A stretch of DNA of 51,326 nucleotides. It comes from an uncultured Clostridia bacterium (GTDB taxonomy: Bacteria; Bacillota; Clostridia; Oscillospirales; Ruminococcaceae). The position numbers and the translations under genes are program-made. The DNA lies in NCBI GenBank assembly GCA_947624745.1, contig CANQLR010000018.1, positions 1 through 51,326 of the forward strand. Reading direction: 5' to 3'. Shown here piece by piece: positions 7,071 to 14,696 of the stretch. Within the stretch, counting starts at the first letter, position 1; each line of letters starts with the position of its first letter. A model generated the notes under the pieces. It saw nothing but the letters and a program-made list of their open reading frames with translations. It made no database searches and was not told where the DNA came from.

Positions 7071-7110
7071 CCTTTTACATCGCCTGATTTCGGGATGTAA
7101 AAGGTTTTTT
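7071..7110. terminator. Bidirectional-looking terminator after the HAD gene
   Basis: A perfect 11-bp inverted repeat (CCTTTTACATC at 7071-7081, GATGTAAAAGG at 7094-7104), flanked by TTTTTT at 7105-7110 on the plus strand and by TTTT on the minus strand. It should end the minus-strand five-gene operon above it. Confidence 0.7.
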
Positions 7111-7726
7111 ACATGCCGAAAATTCGTGGTATTTCCGAAAGGCTTTTAACAACGCGGTCGGGCGCGGGGCCGTCATAGCCGGCTTTTTCAGGTATAAATT
7201 CGCCCTGCCTTACCCACACAGTTTTCATGCCGATTTTCGCGGCGGGAAGAATATCGTTGTCGAGCCGATCGCCTATCATGACGGCCTCCTCGGGCCTGCA
7301 GCCGGCTCGCTCAAGCGCACGGCGGTAAATTTCCGGGTCGGGTTTAGCCACGCCCTCCTCGGCGGAGAGGACAACGGTATCAAAGTATTTCGCGATGCCG
7401 CGCTCCTCCATTCTTTTCCCCGCGCCCAAGGACTGGTTGGCGATGACGCCGAGCGAGAATTTGTCCGAGAGCTTATCGAGCACGCCGAACGCCTCGGGAT
7501 AGACCCTTTCGAGCGACGAGTCCCACTTAGGGACCGGGGCCCCGAAAAACTCCGCCGCGTCTTTTACGAACTGCCAGCTCGTTTGGGATAACTCCCGAAC
7601 CTTATTCACAAAGACCTCCCGTGAGGGCGCGCCGGGAGAGTGAAGCACGGCTTCGATACGCGCTTTTACGCACTCCGACTCGTCGACAAGGGTCGAGCCG
7701 AGGTCGAAGAAGATATATTTAATCAT
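7109..7726 (-). CDS. HAD-superfamily hydrolase-like protein with altered motif I
   Basis: A 205-residue HAD-fold protein with a cap domain. Motif I reads FFDLGSTLVD: the nucleophile aspartate is present, but the second aspartate (general acid/base of DxDxT phosphatases) is glycine. Motif II is weak (IANQS). The motif III lysine is in GVAKPDPEIY, and motif IV is GDRLDNDI. The start was placed at 7724-7726, where MIKYIFFDLG begins. It overlaps the XRE gene by 8 bp and is the last gene of the membrane-protein operon. Whether it is a phosphatase is uncertain because of motif I. Confidence 0.82.
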   Translation of the reverse strand: MIKYIFFDLGSTLVDESECVKARIEAVLHSPGAPSREVFVNKVRELSQTSWQFVKDAAEFFGAPVPKWDSSLERVYPEAFGVLDKLSDKFSLGVIANQSLGAGKRMEERGIAKYFDTVVLSAEEGVAKPDPEIYRRALERAGCRPEEAVMIGDRLDNDILPAAKIGMKTVWVRQGEFIPEKAGYDGPAPDRVVKSLSEIPRIFGM

Positions 7727-7940
7727 CGAAATAAAACAGCTCCTCAAATTTTTTGTCGAGCGCAATGCAGATGACGAGCGCAAGCTTCGCGGTCGGGTTG
7801 AACTGCCCCGTCTCGATAGAGCTTATCGTGTTCCGCGACACGCCGACCGTATCGGCGAGCTGCTGCTGCGAGAGCCCGTGCTCAGTCCGCGCTTCCTTAA
7901 GACGGTTTTTAAGTATAAGTCTGTCGTCCAAGCCTCTCAC
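7719..7940 (-). CDS. Small XRE-family transcriptional regulator
   Basis: A 73-residue single-domain Cro/C1 protein: LKNRLKEARTEHGLSQQQLADTVGVSRNTISSIETGQFNPTAKLALVICIALDKKFEELFYFDD. Regulators of this YozG-like size often repress the operon in which they lie. The start is a GTG at 7938-7940. A TTG at 7932 is an alternative, since the AAGGGG before the GTG is very close. It follows three small membrane-protein genes with gaps of only a few bases and is the obvious candidate to bind the two palindromes in front of the operon. Confidence 0.88.
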   Translation of the reverse strand: MRGLDDRLILKNRLKEARTEHGLSQQQLADTVGVSRNTISSIETGQFNPTAKLALVICIALDKKFEELFYFDD

Positions 7941-7946
7941 CGCCCC

Positions 7947-8267
7947 TTAAGAGATCAGGCTGTAGATATGATATCCCGCCAGCACCGCAACCACCACAGT
8001 ATAGAAGATCGCCAGAACGAGATCAAGCCTGCTGCGAAGCTTTACGGCTCTGACCCAGCGAAGCGCCATATCGGAGCCGAAAACTAACGCCCAGATCCCG
8101 TAGTTAAGCCCGCCGCCGGCGGCTATCTGAACGATGAAGAACACCGCGGCAATGACGAGCATTACGGTGACCGCGACAGAATTCGCAAGCTTCGCGACCT
8201 CGAGCTCATACATATCTTTATTCTTGTTTTCCGCCCTGCTTTTTGCTAAAATTTTCTCTTTATCCAT
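7947..8267 (-). CDS. Small membrane protein, third of three paralogs (DUF6442-like)
   Basis: A 106-residue protein. The charged N-terminus MDKEKILAKSRAENKNKDMYELEV is followed by hydrophobic helices at about residues 30-52 (SVAVTVMLVIAAVFFIVQIAAGG), 57-66 and 82-103. It shares the MDKxxILxKSxxExKxxDxYExEV head with the two genes upstream. I believe this is the family labelled DUF6442, often found beside XRE regulators, with no established function. It is separated from the XRE gene by 6 bp and from the second paralog by 4 bp, so it is part of one transcript. Confidence 0.82.
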   Translation of the reverse strand: MDKEKILAKSRAENKNKDMYELEVAKLANSVAVTVMLVIAAVFFIVQIAAGGGLNYGIWALVFGSDMALRWVRAVKLRSRLDLVLAIFYTVVVAVLAGYHIYSLIS

Positions 8268-8271
8268 ATTA

Positions 8272-8595
8272 TTACCTCATAAACAGGGATATTAGGTACC
8301 CCGCGGCGGAGACGACTACGCCGACCGAAGCGATTATCACGATTATGAGCGTCGATTTTTTAGGGCGCAGCTTATACTCCGCCCAGCAGGTCACGAGGCT
8401 GCTGACGCAGTTTATCGCCAAAAACCCGAGGTTCAGGTTATGCCTGACCACAAGCTCGGTGAAAAAGAAGAGCACCGAAAGCAGAAGAACTATAGCCATG
8501 CCGCGCTGCATGCAGGTCTTTCTGACCTCGGTGGCGTAGGGGTCGCTGTTTTTGTATTCGCCCTTGCTTTTCTCCAAGATGTCTTTTTTATCCAT
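8272..8595 (-). CDS. Small membrane protein, second of three paralogs (DUF6442-like)
   Basis: A 107-residue paralog of its two neighbours: N-terminus MDKKDILEKSKGEYKNSDPYATEVRKTCMQRG, then three to four hydrophobic helices (AIVLLLSVLFFFTELVV, LGFLAINCVSSLVTCW, TLIIVIIASVGVVVSAAGYLI). The ATG at 8593-8595 is preceded by AAGGAGG. A longer reading frame upstream lacks a ribosome-binding site. The family is known to me only as an uncharacterised membrane protein associated with XRE regulators. Confidence 0.82.
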   Translation of the reverse strand: MDKKDILEKSKGEYKNSDPYATEVRKTCMQRGMAIVLLLSVLFFFTELVVRHNLNLGFLAINCVSSLVTCWAEYKLRPKKSTLIIVIIASVGVVVSAAGYLISLFMR

Positions 8596-8605
8596 GGTGT
8601 CCTCC

Positions 8606-8935
8606 TTATTTAACAAAGCTTGTGACAAAGGTCACGGCGAAGAAGATGAAAAATCCCGAGAAAGCGACCGCCAAAAATATGTCCGACAGCTTTTTGAGCT
8701 TTATCGCTTTAAAGACGCTGACTGCCGCCAACATGCCGAAATATATCATCATGTTGTCCGCGCCGAATTTCATCGGCGAATCGCAGAAGAACCCGAGCAG
8801 CATCATTGCGAGCCCGCAGATGATTATCCCGACCGCGCCGCCGAACTGCCACGCCTTTGCGGTTATCTGAAGCTCCCGCTCGTCGTAGCCCCGGTTCTCC
8901 TTTTTGCTTTTTTCGAGTACGGTATTTTTGTCCAT
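8606..8935 (-). CDS. Small membrane protein, first of three paralogs (DUF6442-like)
   Basis: A 109-residue protein, MDKNTVLEKSKKENRGYDERELQITAKAWQFGG, followed by helices around GAVGIIICGLAMMLLGFF, MMIYFGMLAAVSVFKAI and IFLAVAFSGFFIFFAVTFV. It is the first gene of the operon. The reading frame continues upstream to 9049, across the promoter and operators, but the ATG at 8933-8935 with GGAGGTCAT in front is the real start. The three paralogs differ in sequence by more than recent copying would give, so the tandem array is old. Confidence 0.82.
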   Translation of the reverse strand: MDKNTVLEKSKKENRGYDERELQITAKAWQFGGAVGIIICGLAMMLLGFFCDSPMKFGADNMMIYFGMLAAVSVFKAIKLKKLSDIFLAVAFSGFFIFFAVTFVTSFVK

Positions 8936-8954
8936 GATATGACCTCCAAACTTT

Positions 8955-8974
8955 TTGACAAGTTTTCTTGTCAA
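8955..8974. promoter_or_regulatory. Palindromic operator, copy 1
   Basis: The perfect 20-bp palindrome TTGACAAGTTTTCTTGTCAA lies between the -10 box and the ribosome-binding site of the membrane-protein operon. A near copy overlaps the -35 (8989-9007). Both have half-site TTGACAAG and a 4-bp spacer. A site for the operon's own XRE regulator is the simplest reading. Confidence 0.7.
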
Positions 8975-8978
8975 GATC

Positions 8979-9007
8979 ATTATAGCACTGCCAAGTTTTC
9001 TTGTCAA
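8979..9007 (-). promoter_or_regulatory. Promoter and operator copy 2 of the membrane-protein operon
   Basis: On the minus strand, TTGACA (9002-9007) and TATAAT (8979-8984) have a 17-bp spacer, a consensus sigma-A promoter. The imperfect palindrome at 8989-9007 (TGCCAAG and CTTGTCAA arms) covers the -35 and most of the spacer, so a bound repressor would block polymerase. Confidence 0.82.
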
Positions 9008-9034
9008 TAGGTTTGGAAAAATTTTTTCGGGGTA

Positions 9035-9063
9035 TTGCATTTTCCTCAAAAGTGTGATATAAT
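9035..9063 (+). promoter_or_regulatory. Promoter of the AbrB-RelE type pair
   Basis: TTGCAT at 9035-9040 and TATAAT at 9058-9063 with a 17-bp spacer. It is divergent from the membrane-protein operon promoter, only 27 bp away, so the two may influence each other. Confidence 0.7.
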
Positions 9064-9105
9064 ATCGGTAGGAAATTCTAACTTTCTAACGAGGTAGATG
9101 TTTTT

Positions 9106-9366
9106 ATGATAGCAGAGTTTCGGACAAAGTCGCAGATCACCATTCCGAAGGAGATAGTAATGAGCCTCGGGCTTACCGAAGGCGACAAGGTCGATATTTT
9201 TGAAAAAGACGGCGAGATCCATATTGTTCCAGTTGTTGTCTATCCCAAGAAATATGTCGACGAGCTGCGCTCGGAAATAAAAGAAGCAAAGGCCAAGATA
9301 GCCTCCGGCGAGCAGCCTGTTTTTGACAGCGTTGACAAGCTTTTTGCAAGCCTTGAGGAGAAATGA
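9106..9366 (+). CDS. AbrB/MazE-family antitoxin
   Basis: An 86-residue protein with an N-terminal swapped-hairpin DNA-binding domain (EFRTKSQITIPKEIVMSLGLTEGDKVDIFEKDGEIHIVPV) and a charged helical tail (YVDELRSEIKEAKAKIAS, then VDKLFASLEEK) that would wrap around the toxin. GAGGTAG sits upstream of the ATG. It overlaps the toxin gene by 4 bp (ATGA). AbrB-type antitoxins normally repress their own promoter. Confidence 0.88.
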   Translation: MIAEFRTKSQITIPKEIVMSLGLTEGDKVDIFEKDGEIHIVPVVVYPKKYVDELRSEIKEAKAKIASGEQPVFDSVDKLFASLEEK

Positions 9367-9632
9367 CGGCATATAGGATCACATACACCGAGAGATTTTT
9401 AAAGCATTTTAAAGACCTTACCGATAAGGAGAAAAAGCAGCTCAAAAACAAGCTGGATATCCTTGCCGAGAACCCCTCGCACCCGTCTTTGAGGACAAAA
9501 AGAATAAAGGGGACAAAAGACCTTTTCGAGTGCAGCGTCAACATGGACATTCGCATAATCTGGTACTACGAGGGGGATCAGCTGATTATTCTTCTTGACG
9601 TCGGGCACCATGACATTTTAAAGCAATATTAA
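9363..9632 (+). CDS. RelE/ParE-superfamily toxin
   Basis: An 89-residue basic protein with the RelE/YafQ-like fold pattern: AYRITYTERFLKHFKDLTDKEKKQLKNKLDILAENPSHPSLRTKRIKGTKDLFECSVNMDIRIIWYYEGDQLIILLDVGHHDILKQY. R-x-IW and the C-terminal VGHHD are the residues expected near the active site of the mRNA-cleaving branch, so endoribonuclease is more likely than gyrase poison. It is coupled to the AbrB-type antitoxin by a 4-bp overlap. Confidence 0.85.
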   Translation: MTAYRITYTERFLKHFKDLTDKEKKQLKNKLDILAENPSHPSLRTKRIKGTKDLFECSVNMDIRIIWYYEGDQLIILLDVGHHDILKQY

Positions 9633-9635
9633 ATT

Positions 9636-9664
9636 AAGAGCCGGACATTTAATCCGGCTCTTTT
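9636..9664. terminator. Shared terminator between convergent operons
   Basis: The 10-bp stem AAGAGCCGGA (9636-9645)/TCCGGCTCTT (9653-9662) is followed by TTTT on the plus strand, and it also lies after the GyrI-like gene on the minus strand. It probably serves both. Confidence 0.85.
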
Positions 9665-9666
9665 CG

Positions 9667-10296
9667 TTATTTTATCGGGTGTCTTATCACGGTTCTTAGC
9701 TTTTCCGGCGCGCATTTTCTCGGATCGCTGAGATATATCTCGTGGTGAAGCCTTTCGGAGCTCAGGTCGAGGGAATATCCCTGCGAGGACATATATTCGT
9801 GCATCAGCGCGACGGTCTTCGGCTCGTCGTCATAGCTCCCTATGTGCATACACTGCACGCAGAGGCCCTCGTCGAGAGTCAGAAACTCGACGGAGGAAAA
9901 GTCGGTCTTTTTCTTTTTCTCGGCCTCCGAGACCGCCCAGTCAAACTCGGCCTTCGTGACAAAATCCGGCAGGCGAATGACGGAAATAAACCGAAGATCC
10001 GCCTTGCGAGAGTAGTCGATGCCGTTTTCTATCCCGTCCTGCGACCAGAAGCCCTCAAGCGGCGGGACTACGTAGTCGAAATAGCCGTCGATCCTGTGAT
10101 CCCCCATTTTGGACATCTTGATTGTGAACGCGATACCGTAGAGCAGCCCGATCGACCGCTTATACTCGCCGCCCTCGTCGTTCGGGTCGCCTTTGCCCCT
10201 GACCGCGATGTAATTCATCTTCGGGACGTTGACTATTGTAGGCTTTTTCGGCGGCATGTAAAACTCTTTGTATTCCTTTTTGAAATCAAACGCCAT
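9667..10296 (-). CDS. GyrI-like small-molecule-binding domain protein
   Basis: A 209-residue stand-alone GyrI/SOUL-like protein: [61 protein letters not shown] near the start, and [17 protein letters not shown] and [26 protein letters not shown] near the end, as in the family annotated GyrI-like domain-containing protein. It has no DNA-binding part, so it probably binds or hydrolyses a small ligand. GGAGGTAG precedes the ATG. It overlaps the icd stop by 11 bp and is last in the aconitase operon. A link to the TCA branch is not obvious. Confidence 0.85.
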   Translation of the reverse strand: MAFDFKKEYKEFYMPPKKPTIVNVPKMNYIAVRGKGDPNDEGGEYKRSIGLLYGIAFTIKMSKMGDHRIDGYFDYVVPPLEGFWSQDGIENGIDYSRKADLRFISVIRLPDFVTKAEFDWAVSEAEKKKKTDFSSVEFLTLDEGLCVQCMHIGSYDDEPKTVALMHEYMSSQGYSLDLSSERLHHEIYLSDPRKCAPEKLRTVIRHPIK

Positions 10297-11515
10297 GATC
10301 TACCTCCATCAGCTTTTCGAGCCTTTCGGCGATCGCGGCCATGAACTCCTCCGAATTGACCGCTTTTTTGTTCGGCAGGCTCGACAGCGCCGCCATGTCT
10401 CCGGTCATGATTCCGTCCTCCATGGTCTGAATGGAGGCTTTTTCGAGGTTGTCGGCGTATCTCATAAGCTCGGGAATGCCGTCGAGCTCGCCGCGCTTGC
10501 GAAGAGCTCCGCTCCACGCAAAGATGGTCGCGATGGGGTTGGTAGAGGTCTTTTCGCCCTTCAGCCATTTATAGTAGTGACGTGTGACGGTGCCGTGCGC
10601 GGCCTCGTACTCATAATTCCCGTCGGGCGAGACGAGAACCGAGGTCATCAGCCCGAGCGAGCCGTAAGCCGTCGCGAGCATATCGCTCATCACGTCGCCG
10701 TCGTAGTTTTTGCAGGCCCAGATGAACCCGCCGCTGCTCTTGACGACCCTCGCGATGGCGTCGTCGATGAGGGTGTAGAAATATTCTATCCCCGCGGCCT
10801 CGAACCTGTCCTTGTACTCGTTCTCGTAGATCTCGGCGAAGATGTCCTTGAAGCGGTGGTCATAGGTCTTGGAGATGGTGTCCTTCGCCGCGAACCAGAG
10901 AGACTCCTTGGCGTCGAGCGCAAAGTTGAAGCAGGAGCGCGCAAAGCTGGCGATAGAATTGTCTAAGTTGTGAACGCCCTGGATTATCCCCGCGCCGCTC
11001 CTGAAATCGTGAATAAGCGCACGAGTCTCGTTGCCGTCCTTATCGGTTACGACAAGCTCCGCCTTCGCGCCCTCGGGGACTTTCATCTCGGTGTTTTTAT
11101 AGATGTCGCCGTATGCGTGACGGGCGATGGTGATGGGCTTCGTCCAGGAAGGGATATACGGGGTGATGCCCTTGACGATTATCGGCTTGCGGAAAACTGT
11201 GCCGTCAAGTATCGCCCTGATGGTGCCGTTCGGGGACTTCCACATCTCCTTGAGCTTATATTCCTCGACGCGCTGGGCGTTCGGTGTGATAGTCGCGCAC
11301 TTGACCGCAACGCCGTACTTCTTTGTCGCCTCGGCAGAGTCGACCGTGACCTGATCGTCCGTCTCGTTTCGGTGGACGAGGCCGAGGTCGTAATACTCGG
11401 TCTTAAGCTCGACGTAGGGCTCGATGAGCTGCTCCTTTATCATCTTCCAGACTACTCTTGTCATCTCGTCGCCGTCCATCTCGACGAGCGGCGTTTTCAT
11501 AACGATCTTTGACAT
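10286..11515 (-). CDS. icd: NADP-dependent isocitrate dehydrogenase
   Basis: Oxidatively decarboxylates isocitrate to 2-oxoglutarate with NADP, the second step of the oxidative branch leading to glutamate. At about 409 residues it is the eukaryotic-like homodimeric type (subfamily II): [30 protein letters not shown]-like [35 protein letters not shown] with the substrate-binding SPNGT serine, [27 protein letters not shown] with the metal aspartates, and [11 protein letters not shown] with the cofactor site. The start at 11513-11515 has AAAGGATG upstream. It is in one operon with aconitase, as suits their consecutive reactions. Confidence 0.95.
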   Translation of the reverse strand: MSKIVMKTPLVEMDGDEMTRVVWKMIKEQLIEPYVELKTEYYDLGLVHRNETDDQVTVDSAEATKKYGVAVKCATITPNAQRVEEYKLKEMWKSPNGTIRAILDGTVFRKPIIVKGITPYIPSWTKPITIARHAYGDIYKNTEMKVPEGAKAELVVTDKDGNETRALIHDFRSGAGIIQGVHNLDNSIASFARSCFNFALDAKESLWFAAKDTISKTYDHRFKDIFAEIYENEYKDRFEAAGIEYFYTLIDDAIARVVKSSGGFIWACKNYDGDVMSDMLATAYGSLGLMTSVLVSPDGNYEYEAAHGTVTRHYYKWLKGEKTSTNPIATIFAWSGALRKRGELDGIPELMRYADNLEKASIQTMEDGIMTGDMAALSSLPNKKAVNSEEFMAAIAERLEKLMEVDHGV

Positions 11516-11520
11516 TTTTA

Positions 11521-12228
11521 TCATCCTTTCAAAACAATTATGTTAATAATTCCGAGAATAAGCAGGTGCGCGGGGTAGTATATGTAGAAAAACCATTTGT
11601 GAAGCGGCTTTTTCGAGCCGGGTTCGCCGTTGTAGAAGAAGTATATGATGAGCGGGGCAAACACGGCTCCGATCTGGAACCACTGATTGAACACCGACGA
11701 CAGCGCAACAAGGAAGGTCCATATTTCAAAGGCGATGAAACGCTTTTTCTTGTTATCCTGAAACGCATGGAGCAATAGGCAGGAGCCGATGGGAAATACA
11801 TACCAGTCACCGATGAGCGAAATAAGGCAGAGCCCCGTGATTATGACGATTTTCTGCCATTTTTTCTTATCGCTGTCGTATACTCTCAGGGCGATAAGCG
11901 CCATTAGCAGCGTGAAGATCATGCTCTGCTCGGGGTGAAATGTTATCCCGCCGTTTGATATCCAAATCGGCAGCGTCCCGTAATGCGCCAGCGTATAGGC
12001 AGGCCACGAGATGAGCGCGAATATCGCGAGCCGCCGGGTGTATTTTTTAACGTCCCGGGTGTGCTCATACCCCTCGACGAGAAAGAACGCCATTATCGGC
12101 GCTGTCAGCCGCCCGAAGAGGTGCATAATCCCGCCGACAAGCGGATTTACACTGTCTACAAAGAGCCACGCGATGTGATCAAGGGTCATGCAGACTATCG
12201 CGAAATATTTAAGCTGATTTCTGTTCAT
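11521..12228 (-). CDS. TraX-family membrane protein
   Basis: A 235-residue, highly hydrophobic protein starting [23 protein letters not shown], the conserved MxLDHI opening of the TraX family, with roughly seven to eight transmembrane helices. TraX of the F plasmid N-acetylates pilin. Chromosomal Firmicutes homologues have no proven role but resemble membrane acyltransferases. AGGGGGG upstream sets the start at 12226-12228. It overlaps the preceding gene by 4 bp and ends 5 bp before icd, so it is embedded in the aconitase-isocitrate dehydrogenase operon, an unexplained partner. Confidence 0.85.
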   Translation of the reverse strand: MNRNQLKYFAIVCMTLDHIAWLFVDSVNPLVGGIMHLFGRLTAPIMAFFLVEGYEHTRDVKKYTRRLAIFALISWPAYTLAHYGTLPIWISNGGITFHPEQSMIFTLLMALIALRVYDSDKKKWQKIVIITGLCLISLIGDWYVFPIGSCLLLHAFQDNKKKRFIAFEIWTFLVALSSVFNQWFQIGAVFAPLIIYFFYNGEPGSKKPLHKWFFYIYYPAHLLILGIINIIVLKG

Positions 12229-12497
12229 AAATGATGTCCCCCCTGAAACGCAGCCCAAATCACTGCATAAGGAGAAAGCCAAGCTGAGGCGGCGATTATC
12301 CAGAGCGATACGGTGAGGAATATCCTCCCGCTGCGGGGGAGCTTATCATACGTCCGGAAAAACACAAGAGCCCACACCGCCAAGGCTATTACGATCCCCG
12401 GCAGCAGCATTATCATTCCGAGATACCAAAGCGATAGGGCGAGCGCGGTTATCAGCAGGGGTATAGCCGTCAGTATCAGGAAAAGAGCTTTTCTCAT
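12225..12497 (-). CDS. Small three-helix membrane protein
   Basis: A 90-residue protein with helices at about residues 4-22 (ALFLILTAIPLLITALALS), 24-47 (YLGMIMLLPGIVIALAVWALVFF) and 60-82 (IFLTVSLWIIAASAWLSPYAVIW). I do not recognise a family. It starts inside the aconitase stop (ATGA) and overlaps the TraX-like gene by 4 bp, so it is co-translated with both. A small partner for the TraX-like protein is a reasonable guess, nothing more. Confidence 0.7.
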   Translation of the reverse strand: MRKALFLILTAIPLLITALALSLWYLGMIMLLPGIVIALAVWALVFFRTYDKLPRSGRIFLTVSLWIIAASAWLSPYAVIWAAFQGGHHL

Positions 12498-14425
12498 TTA
12501 GCGAGATTCTCGCGGGTATAGTCCAAAAGCCCGCCCGCAAGCATTATCTCGCGGTCTCTTTCCGAGATGTCGAGATCGAGCGGGATGTCCGCGCCGTTCA
12601 CCTTGGCAACAATCTCCTTACCGGTTTTGACGGCCTCGCGGAGGCCCGAAAATTCGACGGTGTCGCCCTGCGAGATTTTGTCATAGTCGCCGGGATTTTT
12701 GAAGGTCAGGGGAAGAATGCCCGCGTTGATGAGGTTTGCCTTGTGGATTCTCGCGAAGCTCTTGACGATGACCGCCTTAACGCCCAGATAGAGCGGAGCG
12801 AGGGCGGCGTGCTCACGCGAGGAGCCTTGGCCGTAGTTCTCGCCTCCGACGACTACCGAAGCGCCGAGGGCTTTCGCTCTCTCGGGGAATTTTTCGTCGC
12901 AGACGGTGAAGCAGTGCTTGGAAATTTCGGGGATATTCGAGCGCAGGGGGAGTATTTTCGCGCCCGCAGGCATGATGTGATCGGTCGTGATGTTGTCGTC
13001 GACTTTAAGCGAGCAGGGGACCGAGAGGCTGTCCGCAAGGGGGTTCGTTTCGGGGTAACCAGCGATGTTGGGACCGCGGAGAATCTCGACCTTGTCCATC
13101 TCGCTCTCGGGGGCGGGGAGCTCTATCATGTTGTCGTTGATGTAAAACTTCTCGGGAAGCTTAAACTGAGGCATTTCGCCCAAGGTCCTCGGGTCGGTCA
13201 TAACGCCGGTGAGCGCGGAGGCCGCTGCGGTCTCGGGGGAGACGAGGTAAACTCCCGCGTCGCGGGTGCCGCTTCTGCCCTCGAAGTTGCGGTTGAAGGT
13301 GCGAAGGGATATTCCCTTCGAGTTCGGCGACTGACCCATGCCGATGCAGGGCCCGCAGGCCGATTCTAAAATCCTCGCGCCCGCGTCTATCATCTTGGTG
13401 AGCGCGCCGTTCTGGGAAATCATCGAGAGCACCTGCTTCGAGCCGGGAGCGACTGAGAGAGACACAGACGGGCAGCAGGTCTTGCCGTCAAGGATATATG
13501 CGACCTTCATCATGTCGATGAACGATGAGTTGGTGCAGGAGCCTATGCAGCACTGGTCTATCTTCATTCCGGCGAGCTCTCTTACCGGCTTTACGTTGTC
13601 CGGCGAGTGAGGGCAGGCCGCGAGCGGCTCAAGCTCGGAAAGATCAATTACGAGCTCCTTGTCGTATTCGGCGTCGGGGTCTGCCGAAAGGGGAATATAG
13701 ACGTCCTCCCTGCCCTGCGCCTTCAAAAATTCGAGGGTGTTTTCATCCGACGGGAAGATAGATGTCGTCGCGCCGAGCTCCGCCCCCATGTTCGTGATGG
13801 TCGCGCGCTCGGGGACGGTGAGGGTCTTTACTCCTTCGCCGCAGTATTCGACTATCGCTCCGACGCCGCCCTTTACGCTTAAGCGCCTGAGCACTTCAAG
13901 GATAACGTCCTTCGCCGATACCCACGGAGAGAGCTTGCCCTTAAGCTCGACCTTGATTATCTTCGGGTAGGTGATATAATAAGCCCCGCCGCCCATGGCG
14001 ACTGCGACGTCCAAGCCGCCCGCGCCGATAGCTATCATTCCGAGGCCGCCGCCGGTCGGGGTGTGGCTGTCCGAGCCGATGAGGGTCTTTCCGGGGGCTC
14101 CGAAGCGCTCGAGGTGCACCTGGTGGCAGATGCCGTTTCCGGGGCGTGAGAAGCTTATGCCGTGCTTTTTTGCGACCGAGCCGATAAAGCGGTGATCGTC
14201 GGCGTTTTCAAAGCCCGACTGGAGCGTGTTGTGGTCGATGTAGGCGACGCTCTTTTCGGTCCTGACCCTCGGCACGCCCATCGCGACGTACTCGATGTAG
14301 GCCATGGTGCCTGTGGCGTCCTGAGTGAGGGTCTGATCCATTTTAATTGCAATCTGACTGCCCTTTTTGAATTCTCCCCCCACAAGGTGAGCCTTAAGTA
14401 TTTTTTCGGCGAGTGTAAGTCCCAT
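12494..14425 (-). CDS. acnA: Aconitate hydratase
   Basis: Isomerises citrate to isocitrate through cis-aconitate with a [4Fe-4S] cluster. At 643 residues it is the shorter, mitochondrial-like type found in Clostridia. The cluster cysteines are in IGSCTNSSFIDM and ACGPCIGMGQSP. Substrate-binding segments SDSHTPTGGGLGMIAIGAGGLDVA and the C-terminal swivel-domain GGENYGQGSSREHAALAP are intact. The operon continues with a small membrane protein, a TraX-like protein, icd and a GyrI-like gene. A citrate synthase is not in the window, so the branch must be completed elsewhere. Confidence 0.95.
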   Translation of the reverse strand: MGLTLAEKILKAHLVGGEFKKGSQIAIKMDQTLTQDATGTMAYIEYVAMGVPRVRTEKSVAYIDHNTLQSGFENADDHRFIGSVAKKHGISFSRPGNGICHQVHLERFGAPGKTLIGSDSHTPTGGGLGMIAIGAGGLDVAVAMGGGAYYITYPKIIKVELKGKLSPWVSAKDVILEVLRRLSVKGGVGAIVEYCGEGVKTLTVPERATITNMGAELGATTSIFPSDENTLEFLKAQGREDVYIPLSADPDAEYDKELVIDLSELEPLAACPHSPDNVKPVRELAGMKIDQCCIGSCTNSSFIDMMKVAYILDGKTCCPSVSLSVAPGSKQVLSMISQNGALTKMIDAGARILESACGPCIGMGQSPNSKGISLRTFNRNFEGRSGTRDAGVYLVSPETAAASALTGVMTDPRTLGEMPQFKLPEKFYINDNMIELPAPESEMDKVEILRGPNIAGYPETNPLADSLSVPCSLKVDDNITTDHIMPAGAKILPLRSNIPEISKHCFTVCDEKFPERAKALGASVVVGGENYGQGSSREHAALAPLYLGVKAVIVKSFARIHKANLINAGILPLTFKNPGDYDKISQGDTVEFSGLREAVKTGKEIVAKVNGADIPLDLDISERDREIMLAGGLLDYTRENLAK

Positions 14426-14476
14426 TTCTTTATACCTCCGTATTTTCAGTTATCGGGATACATATCTATACAACAT

Positions 14477-14505
14477 ATAGTATTATAATATTCCGCCGTT
14501 GTCAA
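14477..14505 (-). promoter_or_regulatory. Promoter of the aconitase operon
   Basis: On the minus strand, TTGACA (14500-14505) and TACTAT (14477-14482) are 17 bp apart. Between the aconitase start and the next gene on the plus strand are about 270 non-coding bases that hold this promoter and its divergent neighbour and nothing else I can identify. Confidence 0.7.
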
Positions 14506-14597
14506 GAGTTTCGCCGATAAAGACGGCAAAATGCCGAAATTGGTTTTAAAAAATGAATTTTTTTGAACATATTCCTGCAAAAATAATAAAATCCGTA

Positions 14598-14626
14598 TTG
14601 ACTTAAGAAGGGTTTTGGAGTATAAT
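14598..14626 (+). promoter_or_regulatory. Promoter of the tepA-ylzJ cluster
   Basis: TTGACT at 14598-14603 and TATAAT at 14621-14626 with a 17-bp spacer. An ATG overlaps the -10 box itself and so cannot be the start of the gene downstream. Confidence 0.8.
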
Positions 14627-14696
14627 GTTAATTATAAAGTATATCCCGGACGCTTTATCGCATAATAATCCCGAAATAATTTTTTTGGAGCTTATT

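Noticed and set aside
7071-7104. The 11-bp inverted repeat as a regulatory operator or small RNA
   Set aside because: It follows the end of an operon, has T-tracts on both sides and is best read as a terminator.
14625-14696. ATG at 14625 as start of tepA
   Set aside because: It overlaps the TATAAT -10 box. The ATG at 14697 has a ribosome-binding site and the family-like N-terminus.
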